DNA of 64,000 bases from Talpa occidentalis (GCF_014898055.3 NW_023601104.1:77359106-77423105); one strand, 5' to 3'; numbered from the stretch's first letter, positions 31,841 to 44,034 are shown. Numbers and translations are program-made. The notes: generated by a model not told the origin, from the letters alone.

Positions 31841-34480
31841 AAGGTTTCCTCTGCCAGGCGCTCTCTGAGCTGCTTGAGGACTTTCTGGGGGGTCTTGAAC
31901 CTCTGAACTCCGGGGCTGCTATTTCGGCTTCAACCCTGGATGAGGGTTTCCAGGCGCATTTGTGACTCTCGGAAGTAAGTGCGAAATTTGCCGGAGTACT
32001 TGGCGAAAAGGGGAGTAGGGAAGGGCTGTTGGGTGATGGCTGGTTTTGTTTTTGGAGTAAAGCGTGTTTACTCTAGAAAAAGGAATTCTTGGGTCTGCAA
32101 ATTCCGATTTGGGATTGTTGCAAATCCTGATTAGATTGCACGCTCTTGGCATGCTAGTCATATTTTCTTTTTTTTTTTTTTTGCTGAGAAAGCCTTATAA
32201 TAATAGCGTGTGCTCGCAAACACGTTGCAGACTCTCCGTGCGCTCCAAGTGACAACCGCTGTATGCCTAAGAGTTGCTGACAGATCTTTTTTTTTTGTTT
32301 GGGATGTGACAGCACTTTTACTCTGCAAGTAGTTTTATTTCATTGGCATTTTATTCTCCATCGAGTATCTACTCATGTTCTGTCCACGAGAAACTCAGGC
32401 TTGACTTAGTGTTAGAGATGTAGGTAGTACTCTAAAAATGTCATACATTCTCTCCTTTTAATGATTTTTTTTATTTTACAAAACGTCATTGGCAAAATTA
32501 CATTTGCTGAGGACCTTAGCAACAAGGGGGGAACTACAGGATTCAGAACTCAACTGAATTTGAAAAACTTTTGGAAGGGCATGTGAAGAGGAAAACATTA
32601 AAATTGACTCACAATATCTGGCTTTTGAAAAAGAACAATTTAATGTATTTTTTTTTATTACAAAACAAACATGTTGTAAAAAAACAAAGTATCTCTAAGC
32701 TTTCTCTTTCAAAAGCTATTTATGATATGATTCCTTTTCTAGTTAGGTAAGTTATAATTCCAGACCCAACTATCTTTCAAATTATTGCCCTGTATTTTAC
32801 ATCTGAAACACACCCTTCAGGAAACATCTTAAATTTCTACTCTTCTATTCATTCATTACTTTATGGCATCATTGGGTAGCTAATGCTGTACAAAGCTGAA
32901 AGTTAAGATGTGTAAATCATTGATTATGTTGTAAATTATTAAGCAGAACATTATAACACAGTAAGTTTTATACAAATAAGCAAAGCAAAGCTGTTCTTAT
33001 GGCTAGCTCTTGAGCAAAAAATGCACTACACACACCCTTTAACTTTTTCAATTACATTCTAATAACCAATATGAAAAAGAAAACACTAATTTTTCTTTAT
33101 CCCCATACTGTAAAACATTTCAAATATCATGGACAATTGAAAGTTTTACTTTGTGTCTGCTTAATCAGGGTTTAGGTTAATAATTAAGTTATATAGTGTA
33201 GTATCTACTGCCTTCCAGGCATAGCTCTATCTTTGTAGTGAAGATACTAGCATATATGAATACCCCTAATACAAATATTCATCTCTCTTCTATATGTATG
33301 CAGTATCTTGTCTCTTCATCTACACTAACTCTTCTGTTTCTCATCTTCAAAATTCTTGTATCAAATTGAAAGCCATCACTTCATCTCATGCAAGAGAATT
33401 TAGTGTATCTGGATGTATGGAATATAAACTTTTTAATTTATACAAACACAGCTGACTATTTTCTAGTTAAAAGCTTATTATTTAAGGTTTTCATGTCTTG
33501 ATTTTTTTTTCATTTTGACTTAACTATTTTAGCTTATATCATGACATAGCAAAGGGCACTGAAAACTCCAGGTGAAGATACTATCATTTCATATTTCCAT
33601 TTCCATTCTTAGTTCGGTGTCTTCTCTTATAGAATGCACTCAGAAAATGCTATTAACATAGTGCTTTAGGAAGTTCCAGGGTTTTTTTTTTCCCCCTCTC
33701 ATCTTCCTTCTCCTGCTACTTGTTTTTAACGTTCACTTTATTTTCCTGATTATAACTAGAGATCTGAAAACCAAACCGAACCAAAACAAACCGACAAAAC
33801 AAACCAAAAGACCAAGAGAATGCGGCGATTGGGGCCTTACTAGAGAGACAGCCCTTTATGTAATTATGGCATGCTTGTAATCTCCTTAAGGGCAGTGGCG
33901 GCTTAGGATCGGCTTAGATTTCCCACAACGCCTGCTACACAGCCTTGTACCTGGAGACGCAATACACTTTTGTGGAATGGAATTACAAAATATTGAGTTT
34001 GGCAGTCTAGGGCAAGAGCTCAATCCTATTCTCCAGCTCTGCCATTCGCCCACACCTGAGTGCCCATCACCTCGGGGCTGAGACGCAGTCTGGGGAGCGG
34101 AGAGAGCAGAGGACCGCGAAGGAGGACTTTGGGGTCCCCTCTAGGGTAAAGCTGAGAGCCCCTTCTCGCCAGGCCTGGGATGTGCCTGGCGGACAACAGG
34201 GCTGGGGGCGAGATTATCTGCCCCAAGCAACTGCCACGGCCAAGCCTCCCCGTATAATTCTTGGGGGGGGGGCGGGCAAGGGGCCAGGGGTGCCCACTCT
34301 CTGCCCAGAGGAAAACAAGGTGGATCTGGACCTTTGTCGACTCGTTTGGAGGGGGAAATCCAGCCAATGTAAAAATCTCCAGCTGCCGCTCACCCTAGGT
34401 GAACTCTGCTCAGGAATTACCATCAACAAAGTGATTGAAAATGTAAATCTTGTATTTTGAGGGTCTCGAAGCTCCAAACC
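31841..34480. other. intron-like sequence; one L2/MIR relic
   Basis: AT-rich with no exon recognised. 33860-33985 (taatctccttaagggcagtg, then acagccttgtacctgg) is an L2/MIR relic. 33773-33812 is a (CCAAA)-like run. A C-rich/G-rich block starts near 34260. Confidence 0.45.
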
Positions 34481-35000
34481 AGGAACGAGAGGCGCCGCAC
34501 CCACCCCCTAGCCGCCGTGGCGCTCGAGTGGGCTCCTTTAAATGTTCCCTCCGGGAGCCTCGGGCTCGGTCCCTCGCGACCGCTTCCGTCTGGAAACGCG
34601 GCCACGCTGGAGGGTTCCGGCACTGGGAGGGTGCGCGTTGGCCTGGCAACGGCGCTACTCTTCTGGCGGGGGCGGGGCCGCGGGGCGGTCGGGGGTAGGG
34701 GGGGGGGTGAGGGGGGGGGTGGGGCGCGGGAGGAGCCGGAGCCGGAGCCGGAGCTTTGCGCTCGGGGCTCGGCCTCGTGGGCTTGCGGAGTCGCGTTCGC
34801 CAGGTGTCAACTCAGGATGGCGATGCAAGCTTCGCTCGCCTCCCCTGCTGGGCCGCGGCCCCTCTCAGGTGAAGACCCGCCGACTCTTTAGGCGCCCCAG
34901 CCCGAGAGGAGCCGGGCCACGCGTCCCAGAACTTCCTCGCCTCGCGCGGTGATCCGGTAACGAGCATTTGGAGGGTCTTTGCTGAGTCTGCCATTGATAG
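34480..35000 (+). promoter_or_regulatory. second CpG island; candidate alternative PTPN21 promoter
   Basis: A CpG-dense block with very long G runs (34680-34728) and a (GGAGCC)n tract at 34733-34758. An ATG at 34817 and a donor CAG followed by GTGAAG (exon end 34868) define a possible alternative first exon. If spliced to the acceptor at 35559, that ATG's frame would close at TAA 35634-35636, upstream of the PTPN21 ATG. It would therefore act as an upstream ORF and not extend the protein. This is inferred; no transcript is available. Confidence 0.4.
34680..34730 (+). repeat. G-run tract, quadruplex candidate
   Basis: Several runs of five to ten G, separated by one or two bases (gtcgggggtaggggg and on), sit inside the CpG island. 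Confidence 0.8.
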
Positions 35001-35559
35001 AGCGAATCGGTCGCGTGACTCGATGGAGACACCAGAAGGGGCGCTGCAGGGGCTTGTCAAGCGCTTGACCCCGGCTGAACCCCAGCGCTGCGGTGTGGGG
35101 GGGTCAGCCCCCCGCTGATGGCGCCGGGATCCGAGCGTGGGGCTCTTTCGCAGGTGTCTTGCAGTGATCTCACTTAAGGACTCAAGAACCCCGACATCTG
35201 GGGTATTGGGGAGCCAGAAAGAGTTAACTGAAGAAACCAAATTTAAAATAGAAAGAGGGTCCCTCATGGCAGCGGCCTTGGAGGCACGGGGCGTGCCAGC
35301 CCTCCCTGTGGAATCCCAGGGTAGCCTCAGGTGTTTGTTGTCACCTCCTGAGGGCTGGGTCTGACCTGGGGCCTCTGTCTTGGATGATAAACTTTCTCAC
35401 AGCCCCCAGACCCTTTGATGCCAGCTTTTTCCAGAGGAGATTCCAGAGCAGAGGAGAGGGAAGGCTTATTTTTTGGCTGCAGCTTTGTTGAGTTTTTATT
35501 TTTTAAAGAATATCCCCGAGTCGCTGTTGCCCAAGTCACCTGTGCCTCTCTTTCCGCAG

Positions 35560-35757
35560 CTCTGGCGTGGGTGCTCCCTTCACCTGGTCTTTGGAGACTC
35601 GGTTGTGTTTTAATGGCGGCAGCAGCTGCTGGGTAAGCAGCCTGAGACTGGATAGTGATCCCGAGCGGAGAAGATCGCTCTCTCCCGCCGCCACCGCCGC
35701 TGGTTGTGTGGTGGTGCTCTTCGCTCTGTACTCCTCCACGTTTGAAGGGAGAAGAAG
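35560..35757 (+). other. PTPN21: PTPN21 5' UTR part of exon (predicted), with uORF
   Basis: A pyrimidine-rich tract ending tctttccgcag (AG at 35558-35559) is a good acceptor. The stretch from 35560 to the ATG at 35758 would be 5' UTR in the same exon as the first coding residues. It contains an upstream ORF, ATG 35613 to TAA 35634-35636, encoding only MAAAAAG. GGGTAAGC at its end could serve as an alternative donor. Confidence 0.45.
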
Positions 35758-35937
35758 ATGCCACTGCCATTTGGATTGAAACTAAAACGCACGCGGCGCT
35801 ACACAGTGTCCAGCAAGAGCTGCCTGGTTGCCCGGATCCAGTTGCTCAATAATGAGTTTGTGGAGTTCACGCTGTCTGTGGAGAGCACAGGCCAGGAGAG
35901 CCTGGAGGCTGTGGCTCAAAGACTGGAGCTGCGAGAG
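35758..35937 (+). CDS. PTPN21: PTPN21 first coding exon (partial gene)
   Basis: The exon encodes 60 residues beginning [15 protein letters not shown] and ending QRLELRE, then donor GTAAGT at 35938-35943 in phase 0. I recognise it as the N-terminus of tyrosine-protein phosphatase non-receptor type 21 (PTPD1). The paralogue PTPN14 begins MPFGLKLRRTRRYN, so the extra residues in MPLPF and the core SSKSCLVAR separate the two. The residues form the first lobe of the FERM domain, which targets the phosphatase to the membrane-cytoskeleton interface. The catalytic domain lies far downstream. The next exon should start VTYFSLWYY; it is not seen in 35938-40984 or after gap 2. The gene diverges from ZC3H14. 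Confidence 0.95.
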
Positions 35938-36231
35938 GTAAGTGGCCAGGGAGGCTGCAGGTTTCTCTGGCCTGGTTTCGCTCCTGATTTACCAGCCACT
36001 TGGAAGGCATCTTATCTTGGCTGAGTCTTGTCAAAGGTCCATGCCCATGATACCTGAGTTGTACCTGCAAGCCTCCCTTCCCATGAGAAAGTCCAGTGAT
36101 GCAGAGCAAGAGGTATTTCTTTGGGAGTGCCCCATTAGAGAATTAACAATGCTTGAGTTTGAAGACGTTTATGTGATCCCCCGAAATGAAACCTGAAAAT
36201 ACGAATGCATTTTGGATTATTCCAGTTCCCA

Positions 36232-36262
<31 letters not shown>

Positions 36263-36559
36263 AATATCCAAAACAGCAAGCTTATTATAAAAGGGAAAGA
36301 AGAATAAAGGACATTTCCCAGCAAAAAGGGCTGCCTCATAAGGGAAAGGTTTGCTTAGAGAAAGGCCTGTGTGGTCTCAGGTGGGCGGCCTTGAGGAGAG
36401 CTGCCTTTGCAGAGGGAAGTTAGTGAAGAGAAGCCCCTGCATGGTACAGGTCATGGGCAAGTAGGAAGCTGCTGCCCTGCAGAGGGACCGAGAGTTGGCA
36501 AAAAGGAGCACCTGCATAGGCACAGGTGGGTAGAAGGGCTGCTGCCCCAAGTCCCCGTT
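35938..36559 (+). other. PTPN21 intron; (TTTTC)n repeat
   Basis: Intronic sequence. 36233-36262 is (TTTTC)n running into poly(T). No exon seen. Confidence 0.7.
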
Positions 36560-36797
36560 TTCTTTTCTTTTTTTTTTTAGATTTATTTTATTTATGCATT
36601 CAAGAACTGGGCACAGGCCAGAGGTGCGGGGGTGAGAGGACCCACCAGAGACAGAGTGGGGAACAGAACAGGCAAATTGACCGAAATACACTGCTGAGGG
36701 GAGCAGCGGGCGAGCCAGGAGAGGTCTGCCGCGCCATGTGGCCCGGGATGGAACCCGTGCTGCAGTGGCTGCGGATAGCTTCATAGGTTGTGGAGGC
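36560..36797 (-). mobile_element. tRNA-derived SINE, older subfamily, internally deleted head
   Basis: Antisense copy. The A-box part is missing: ataggttgtggaggcccc runs directly from the middle of the tRNA-like region to the terminal ggcccc. Flanks ccccaagtccc and ccccaagttccc are the target duplication. Confidence 0.88.
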
Positions 36798-36849
36798 CCC
36801 CCAAGTTCCCATATTCTAATATCTTACATGGATCTTCCTGACCTAGCAG

Positions 36850-37075
36850 TTTACTGACTTCATTCGTTCTTTGATTCACTCGCTCACTCAACATTGATTG
36901 ACTCTTTTGCACAGTCCAGGCCAAGAGTGTAAAGACACATTGCCTGAGTTAGAATTCTGGATTCTTCACCAACTAGTTTCACTTTGGGCAGGTTTGTGAT
37001 CTCTCTGAGCTCTGGTTGCCTCTTCTGAGCCATGGGGATAGCATTACCTAGCCCTCAGAGTGGTTGTGTTATTTA
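36850..37075 (+). mobile_element. L2/MIR relics
   Basis: 36855-36920 (cattcgttctttgattcactc, then caacattgattgactc) is L2-like. 36945-37070 (gttagaattctggattcttc, then ttgggcaggtttgtgatctc, then gccatggggatagc) follows the MIR core. Confidence 0.55.
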
Positions 37076-37715
37076 ATGTGCATTCAAAACCATAGCCGTA
37101 ACTCTAATAACTATTACAGCAATCATAGGGCGGTTTATCCTGGAAAAGCCCTAATCTAGGTGGGAGAAAGTTGGTGCAGTCCTCCAGTACCCACATAGTG
37201 TATTATATTTAAAATGTTACCTAAAATGATTGTGAAGGAAAGGGCTGTTATTAAACGTAGGACCCTTTCAGTCTTTGGCAGCCTAATTTGGGGTAAGAGA
37301 AAGGTGGAGAAACTAGTTATTTCATGTAAATGCCCATGTGATATTCCTCCCTGGAAATCCAAGTGATTATAGGAGTTCATAAAAAGTCAGGAATAGGTTG
37401 ATCATTCAGCATTGAAAGACCTATTAAATGACAGGCACACATGTACTAGGAGTTCAGCCTGGTGTCGGTACTAATGAGAAAAAAGGCTCGATCTGTGCTA
37501 TCATAGGGGAAGTAGAGGCTCTACAGACCACAGGGAGGGCCAGCCAGGGAAAATGCCCTGGCCCAGTAATCGGATCTGGGTTCTGAAGGAGGGGCTAGTG
37601 TGATCCTGTCCCGACTGAAAAGCCTGTGCTGCATGAGGCCAAAGATTTGGAGGCTTCTGATCTACCTGGAGCCTGCAGGTGGCAGATGAAAGTCTGAGAG
37701 CAGGGGCCACATAGT
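37076..37715. other. PTPN21 intron; nothing recognised
   Basis: No exon or clear repeat. Confidence 0.5.
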
Positions 37716-37729
37716 GAAGGGTTGTTTTT

Positions 37730-38006
37730 TTTTTTTTAAAGATTTATTTTATTGATTTATGCATACAAGAACAGGGGTGTAGGCCAGAGGTGTGGGAGGG
37801 TGAGAGGATTCAAGAGAGACAGAGTGGGGAACAGAACAGGCAGATCTACTGAAATACACTGCTGAGGGGAGCAGTGGGCAAGACAGGAGAAGTCTGCTGT
37901 GCCATGTGGGTCAGCTCCCTGCCCAGGGATTGAACTCATGCTGCAGAGGCTGCGGATAGCGTGACAGCGCTGACTGACTTTCACCCCTGTGCCACCAGGG
38001 AGGTCC
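37730..38006 (-). mobile_element. tRNA-derived SINE, older subfamily
   Basis: Antisense copy. Flanks gaagggttgttttt (from 37716) and gaaagggttttttt (from 38007) are the diverged target duplication. It shares the extra segment behind the A box with the copy at 27729. Confidence 0.9.
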
Positions 38007-38019
38007 GAAAGGGTTTTTT

Positions 38020-40254
38020 TGACGGGTGTGGCACAATAAGATTGTTCTGTGAAGAGTGAGCCTCAGGAAAATGATTAGAAAGGTGTAGATTATGATCACC
38101 TGCATTTGGAGGGGGATGGAGAGAAGTGGGTGGAATCTGGAGATATTTAGGATCTACCTACCAAGAGACACGGAAAGGCTAGCAGCAGTCTAGATTGATA
38201 CTAGGTTTCTATTGTAGAAACGATGGGAACTATACCTGAGAGAAGAAACATAAAAGAGCAGGTTGAGGGCATAAGGAGAGGTATGTGGTGAGTTCAGTTC
38301 CGGAAGCCCTGAGTTTAAGATGCTAATTGGAGAGGTTGAGCAGGCTGAGGGCTGTGTGGGTCTGGGCCTCAGGCAAGAGATCCAGGCTAGAGGGAACAGT
38401 TTCGGAATCATCAGCCAAGGTCAGTTCATCAAAGTTGGGAGAAGCAGACTCCTCAGGCTTGAATAGAGGAGGGAAAACCTTGGCAGGAAACTAAGATGAA
38501 GCAGCCCAGGAGGGAGAAAAATAAGCCTGGACAGCTGACTTCAGTGACCGGTCCTGCTTACTTGTGTTTATTCCATCTTTTTTGCTTCATTTACCCATTT
38601 TTCCTATTTTTGTTTCTTCCTGTAATTTTTTTCTTCATGCAAGGTCTGTCTCTAACCACTACAGAGTCAACTTCTTGAGGAACTGTGGCTAATTTATTTT
38701 TGTACCCACAGTACCAGGCTTGGAATGTGCATAGCGCACACAGTTTGTACTGAGCCACAAGGATTGCTGTTTCTGTTAGGCAAGAAGTCCAGCGAAGTTG
38801 CCATACCCTCATTTGAGGTTATCAGGCTCCAAGACAAGCAACTTCATTCAGCTGTGGGTATGACTGATTTTCAGCAGAAGGTAGAATGCTTTCAGTGCCT
38901 TGATCCCTAGAAAATGTCTTGCTTTTTTGGGCAGACCCTGTCCCTCCATTTCCAACATTTAACTGCAGTCCTGGTGAGAAAGTTAGTTTGTATAGTAAAC
39001 TTTCCCTTTCAGAGCTCCAGAATTCCTGCTCTGCGGCATGTAAACAGAAGCTCCAAGCCTCAGGTCTAATCTTACCAAAGCCTGTTCATGATAATCTGAG
39101 TCAGGGCAACACCTGTTCTTAGTTTGTGTACATCACTGAATTCAGCCAGTGACACTGTTCTCTTCTTATCTTGCACAATCCTCCCATCAAGCAAACTCAG
39201 AATTATCAAAGCTGTAGATCAGACTGATAAGCTTTGCTGCTCTTCACATTTAAATTGAGAGGAGAAAGTCTTAACTTTCCTTCCTTAATTGAACACCTTT
39301 TCAATTCTATAATGACAATCATACGACCTACCTAATAATACCATTATAATCCTATATGTGGAGGCTGCAGTGATAATGATAATATTTGATTTCTTAAGCT
39401 GGATGTGTGCATATATGATGTTCATTAGTCTTCATATTTGGGGGAATATTTTATAATACATTCAGAAATGAAACAAAAAAGTTAAAAAACAGTTAATATA
39501 CTTTTATCCAATTTAATTAACTTAGATTGTTGACTGTTTTCCCTATATTCACCATATTGGAACTGTGGAAAGTGACTTTTAAAAATGAAGAAACAAAATC
39601 CCCACAGGAAAATATTACTGTTCAACAGCCTCTCAGAGCTGTTGAAATTCTTTACATGTCATTGAGTTTCACACTTTTTCAAGAGAGGCTGGAAAAGACT
39701 TGATTGAATTTAAGGAAAATTAGAAGACATTCTCTCCAGCTCTGAAAGTATACGCTATGGAGACTGATGGAGGTGGTGAGACAAGAGGTGTCATCTGGGC
39801 CAACGCATTCCCATGGGGCAGTATCACCTTATTGGAATCAGCAGTCAGAAGTGAGGTGGTCAGACTTAAAACACCTGATGTCTCAGGAAGTGTGACCTGC
39901 ATTTACCGAGCTTCCTGACAGTAATCTATAAAACCAGGATGCCAGCTTGGTGATTGGCAATGAGATATGGAACTTCCAAGGATCCCAAGTATGAGTACCC
40001 TCTGGTCAGGCCCTGAGTTCCCTGTAGGCCAGTCACATGGGAGCTAGAGCAGGCTGGAAATTGCTTGGTGAGGATGGAGTCTGAGAATGGAGATTGCCCC
40101 CAAAACCTTTTCATGTTTTCATAATGGGACTAACACTGCCTCCAGAACCAGACAATTACCTTTGAGTCTGGGTACCCTTTCTAGGCAGTCCTCAGGTGGG
40201 CATGGCCTCTGTTTGCTTCTTGAGAACACTTGCAATAGACGGGTTAGGACATTT
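38020..40254. other. PTPN21 intron; one L2/MIR relic
   Basis: 38660-38745 (agagtcaacttcttgaggaac, then tacccacagtaccaggcttgg) is an L2/MIR relic. No exon matching the next PTPN21 residues is visible. Confidence 0.5.
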
Positions 40255-40490
40255 GCCTGTTGAGTCAAAGGTCTGGGTTTGGATTCTATCTTGAGTAAAA
40301 GGGCTGGGTTTGGATTCTATCACTGCCACTTCCCACTTGTGTGACCTTGGGCTATTTAACTTCCCTAGTCTACAGTTTTCACCTGTAAATTGGGGATAAT
40401 GATAGTATCTGCTTGATTGTGGCTGTGAGGATTAAATGTTACGTATCTAGCAGAGGACCTGTTATTTAGGAAACTCAATAAAAGTTCATT
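40255..40490 (+). mobile_element. MIR with internal 31-bp tandem duplication
   Basis: 40320-40490 follows MIR closely: cactgccacttcccacttgtg, then gaccttgggctatttaac, then tgtaaattggggataatgat. Just before it, tgag(t/a)..ggattctatc occurs twice, at 40261-40290 and 40292-40321. Confidence 0.75.
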
Positions 40491-40668
40491 GCCACCCTGA
40501 CTTCCATTTGAGTTACAGTGACTAAAGTCTCTTCAAATTAACTCTTCCTACTTTTGTCAGTATCTTTGTTTCTTCCATTTACTAGTAGGATGCATGCTTG
40601 TTTGTAAACTGTTCTTACATTACAGACAAGTACAGTCAGTAGCTGTTGGTAATCACACTTCATTTCTT

Positions 40669-40950
40669 GTTTTTTTTTTTTTTTTTTAAACATTATTTAT
40701 TTTGTAGAACTGGGTGGAGGTGGGTGTGTGTGTGGTGGGGGGGTGGGGTGTGTGTGTGTGTGAAAGTATTCACCAGAGACAGAGTAGGGAACAGAACAGG
40801 CAGACTAACTGAAATACACTGCTAAGGGGAGCAGCAGGCGAGACAGAAGAGGTCTGTTGAGCCATATATGGTTTAGCTTCCTGGCTGGGGATTGAACTCA
40901 GGCCTGACGTGATAGTGCTGAGATAACCCTTAGGCCACCAGGGAGGCCCA
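40669..40950 (-). mobile_element. tRNA-derived SINE with expanded GT/G tract
   Basis: Antisense copy of the older subfamily. The usual gtgagagg segment is replaced by a (GTGT)/(GGGG) expansion at 40715-40763. Duplication cacacttcatttc is at 40654-40666 and 40951-40963. Confidence 0.88.
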
Positions 40951-40984
40951 CACACTTCATTTCATAACTGTTAAAATTTTAGCA

Positions 40985-41084
40985 NNNNNNNNNNNNNNNN
41001 NNNNNNNNNNNNNNNNNNNNNNNNNNNNNNNNNNNNNNNNNNNNNNNNNNNNNNNNNNNNNNNNNNNNNNNNNNNNNNNNNNNN
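40985..41084. other. assembly gap, 100 N
   Basis: Exactly 100 N. No feature crosses it, so the order and distance of the right contig rest on scaffolding alone. Confidence 0.98.
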
Positions 41085-41525
41085 GATTCTGTAGTCAAAC
41101 TCAGAAACAGAAGGCCACTTCCTTCTCCAGGAGAGGAAGCAAGGTCAGTTCTCCGGTGTCCTGGCACAGTCTTTGCCTCTGGCTCAGCTGCAGTCTGCAA
41201 AGGCCACTTCTGTACAGGTACTGGAAATGTCAGCCTCTGGAAGGAAGGGTGGGGTGTGCAGGCTGGTATGTTGGTATACGGAAGCCAGCATGGCTGCTGT
41301 TGCCACTTCTTTAATGGCAAGTCTGTTCCTTGATGTTAAATCAGAAATTGTGTAGAATGGATGTGGTTGTTTAGGAAAAAATAGTCTGTTAACACATCAC
41401 TCTGTGTTGTCTCTAGCAGGGTGTTAGTCAGGCACAGACACAGGTACACATTTGAATGAAAGAATGAAGACCTTGCATCTAGGGACAGGCAAAACTGAGT
41501 TTAAATCCAGCCTTGCCCATTAATA
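41085..41525. other. nothing recognised
   Basis: No exon. Frames across the gap edge are artefacts of N. Confidence 0.45.
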
Positions 41526-41529
41526 CCTG

Positions 41530-41800
41530 TGAATGATCCGTTGTTGAGTAATAAATTACCCCAAAGCATAGCGGCTTTAATTATTGTCTCACAGCTTATG
41601 TGAGTAAACAATCTGGGTATGACTTTGCTGCGTACACTCAAGGCAGCAGTCTTCTCTGGCTGGGCTGGACCTGTTTCCATCCTTACTTAAGTTTGTTGGC
41701 CAGAGACATTAAGTTCCCACCACCCAGGGCTCTCCAGAGGGCTGCTCGAAGTGTGGTAGCCAGCTTCCCTCCCAGAGTGAAACCTCAGACAGTCCTAGGA
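41530..41800 (+). mobile_element. ancient interspersed repeat, MER class
   Basis: aataaattaccccaaagcatag, then ttattgtctcacagcttatg, then gggctctccagagggctgc follow a common old mammalian repeat ('aaattaccccaaaacttagtggcttaaaac'). I recall the text and not the family name with certainty. Confidence 0.45.
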
Positions 41801-42149
41801 CAGAAGCTATAGTATTTCAGTTTCATTTTGTAAAATTTTTATGGTGGAGATATATACATATATGTAAATAAAATTTGCTATTTTAACCATTTTAAGAGTA
41901 CAACTCAATGGTGTTAATACAGTCACAATGTTGTTTGACCACAATTATTTCCAAAATTTTTTCATTACCCAGAAGGAAACACAAAGCTACTGTATTTTTA
42001 CAGACTAATCTCAGAAGTGACATAACATCCTTTCTATTCCTTGGAAGTGAGTCACTACATCCAGCCCACACACATGGGACGGGATTACACAGGGCAAGAA
42101 ACCAAGAGTTTGAGCTCCTTGGGGTTCACCTTTGAGGCTAACGCTATAA

Positions 42150-42245
42150 AAGCCATGTGATGTTGGGCAGGTTATTTGACCTTGCTCAGCTTCAGTTTCA
42201 TTATTTGCAAAACAGAATGATATCTCTATGAGAACTGTGCTCAAA
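42150..42245 (+). mobile_element. MIR fragment
   Basis: gatgttgggcaggttatttgac, then cttcagtttcattatttgc is the MIR core. Confidence 0.6.
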
Positions 42246-43199
42246 TTCAGTGGGACACCAAACTTTCTACTCATCAAAGTGAGATTAATGCAGGGCACTC
42301 AATCACGAAGTTGACCACTTGGGACTCCAAACCATGTCTTCCTGCACAACCTCTTGGAATCTCCATGATGGTTTAGCAACCGTCACATCTTTGGACCCCC
42401 AGCATCATGAGCAGATAGAAGCAGAACCATCAAGAGCCAGAATATGATCCTGAAATGTGGATAGTATAATCTCTATGCAAAACACAGATTCCTCTGAAAC
42501 CTGGACTGGACAATGCATAGTTCATCTGTTGGCATCCTACCGTCTCTGGAAATTGGTCCATCCCCTCTCTCGGTTGTTCATATTCACTATCAAGATGCTA
42601 TCCTGGTTTCTGCTATGATTTATTCTCCTTTTTCCATGCAAATTCCCACATATCTCTTTAATGCATCTCTTCTCTTTCCTGGTGAGCAGTCCTGTGCAAT
42701 GAATAAGAAATAGTTCCCCTGGAGCTCTGTGTCTGGTATTATGCAGTGAATCTGCCTTTAAAGCTATTCTTAAGCATTTACAAAATGGCAGTATATTTTT
42801 CTCTTCTGGTCCTCTCTCGCAGGTCAGTCCCAGGCAGATCAGGGTTTCATTCCAAACACCAACTTACAGAGTGTTCTGGAGGCACCATACATTGCAGCCT
42901 TATACTTAGACTTCTCCCTCTGTAGTTCCTATTGGAGACTGGCAGTTTAGATTCTTAACTAACTGCTGAAAAGTAATTCAGATGATTGTATGTATAAGTC
43001 AAGAAAAAAGTATTAATATTCTGTACAAAGGTTTCCAGTGATAAGTATTTTGGAAACACTATTTAAAACATTTCAAATAAAAATAGTTTACTGATTCATG
43101 CTCTAAAACCAAAAATAATTACTAAACAGAGCTCTAAAGTGTGCTCTGTGGAATTAAATACTATTTTCCCACTGACCAAAATTAAATCGACACTCTCTA
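42246..43199. other. nothing recognised
   Basis: Unique-looking sequence. Confidence 0.45.
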
Positions 43200-43680
43200 G
43201 GGTTCATGAGAATATGGTGAAGCAGTCGTCGTAGTCTGTTAGTTGCTAGGAGTGTAAATTGGACTAGTCTCTAGGGAGACAACTTGGCAGTTTCTATCAG
43301 AATCTAAAATGTTCATACCCCTTGACCCAGAAATTCTACTTTTAGAAACTAATCTTAAATCATCCTTGTACATGTACAGAAGGGTATGCATATGTATTTG
43401 TATATATGTACGTGTATATACATGTATACTGCATATATGTGCATGTATGTATACATGTGTATATATATTTATATGCATTTCACTGCACTACTGTTACCAT
43501 AAGAAAAAATAAAAACAACTTAAATATGCCTCGATAATAGACCAGGTAACCAATCACAGTGTGCCTCTACTCCAGAGTACTGGAGAGCAGTAAAAATAAT
43601 GAAGTGTATTTATATGCCCTCACATAGAAAGATGAACAGAAGTAACATGTTTATTTATAAGCAAAGAAAGAAAAAAAAAC
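43200..43680 (+). mobile_element. old L1 fragment with TATG-rich microsatellite
   Basis: gtgtaaattggactagtctc, then aacttggcagtttctatc, then ttgacccagaaattctac is the region around the L1 ORF2 zinc knuckle in an old copy. Between 43385 and 43475 it is expanded by a degenerate (TATG/TGTATA)n microsatellite. Confidence 0.65.
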
Positions 43681-44034
43681 CTTATATTCCCTCTACCCAG
43701 ATATAATTACAACTAATCTTCTATACCTTTTCCTACACATGTATTGTTTTTTTTTTAAAGTAATCATTCCATAGAGACTGTTTTGCAAGCTATTTATTTT
43801 AGTTCACAATATATGATAAATGAGATTATCCCCTAAAAAGTTACAGAATAAGCACATTTATGTGTCAGTAGCTGTTCAGCAATGGGTCTGGTGGTTATAA
43901 TATTATGGTTTGTGGAACATGGGATTTTTGGAGATGAGGAATTAGAAACGGGGCAAGGTAAATCTGGTCCTTGCATGCAATCTTGGCCATCTCTACTGCA
44001 ACCCTGCCCATGCTCATACCTAAGTCCTGTCAGT
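43681..44034. other. nothing recognised
   Basis: AT-rich, no exon. Confidence 0.4.

Noticed and set aside
30845..31906. 353-residue plus-strand open frame over the CpG island
   Set aside because: Proline/arginine/alanine-rich, open in several frames at once because the DNA is over 75% GC, with no domain or homology I recognise.
35655..35852. Alternative plus frame overlapping PTPN21 exon
   Set aside because: Starts at GTG and is out of frame with the recognised FERM sequence; a shadow frame.
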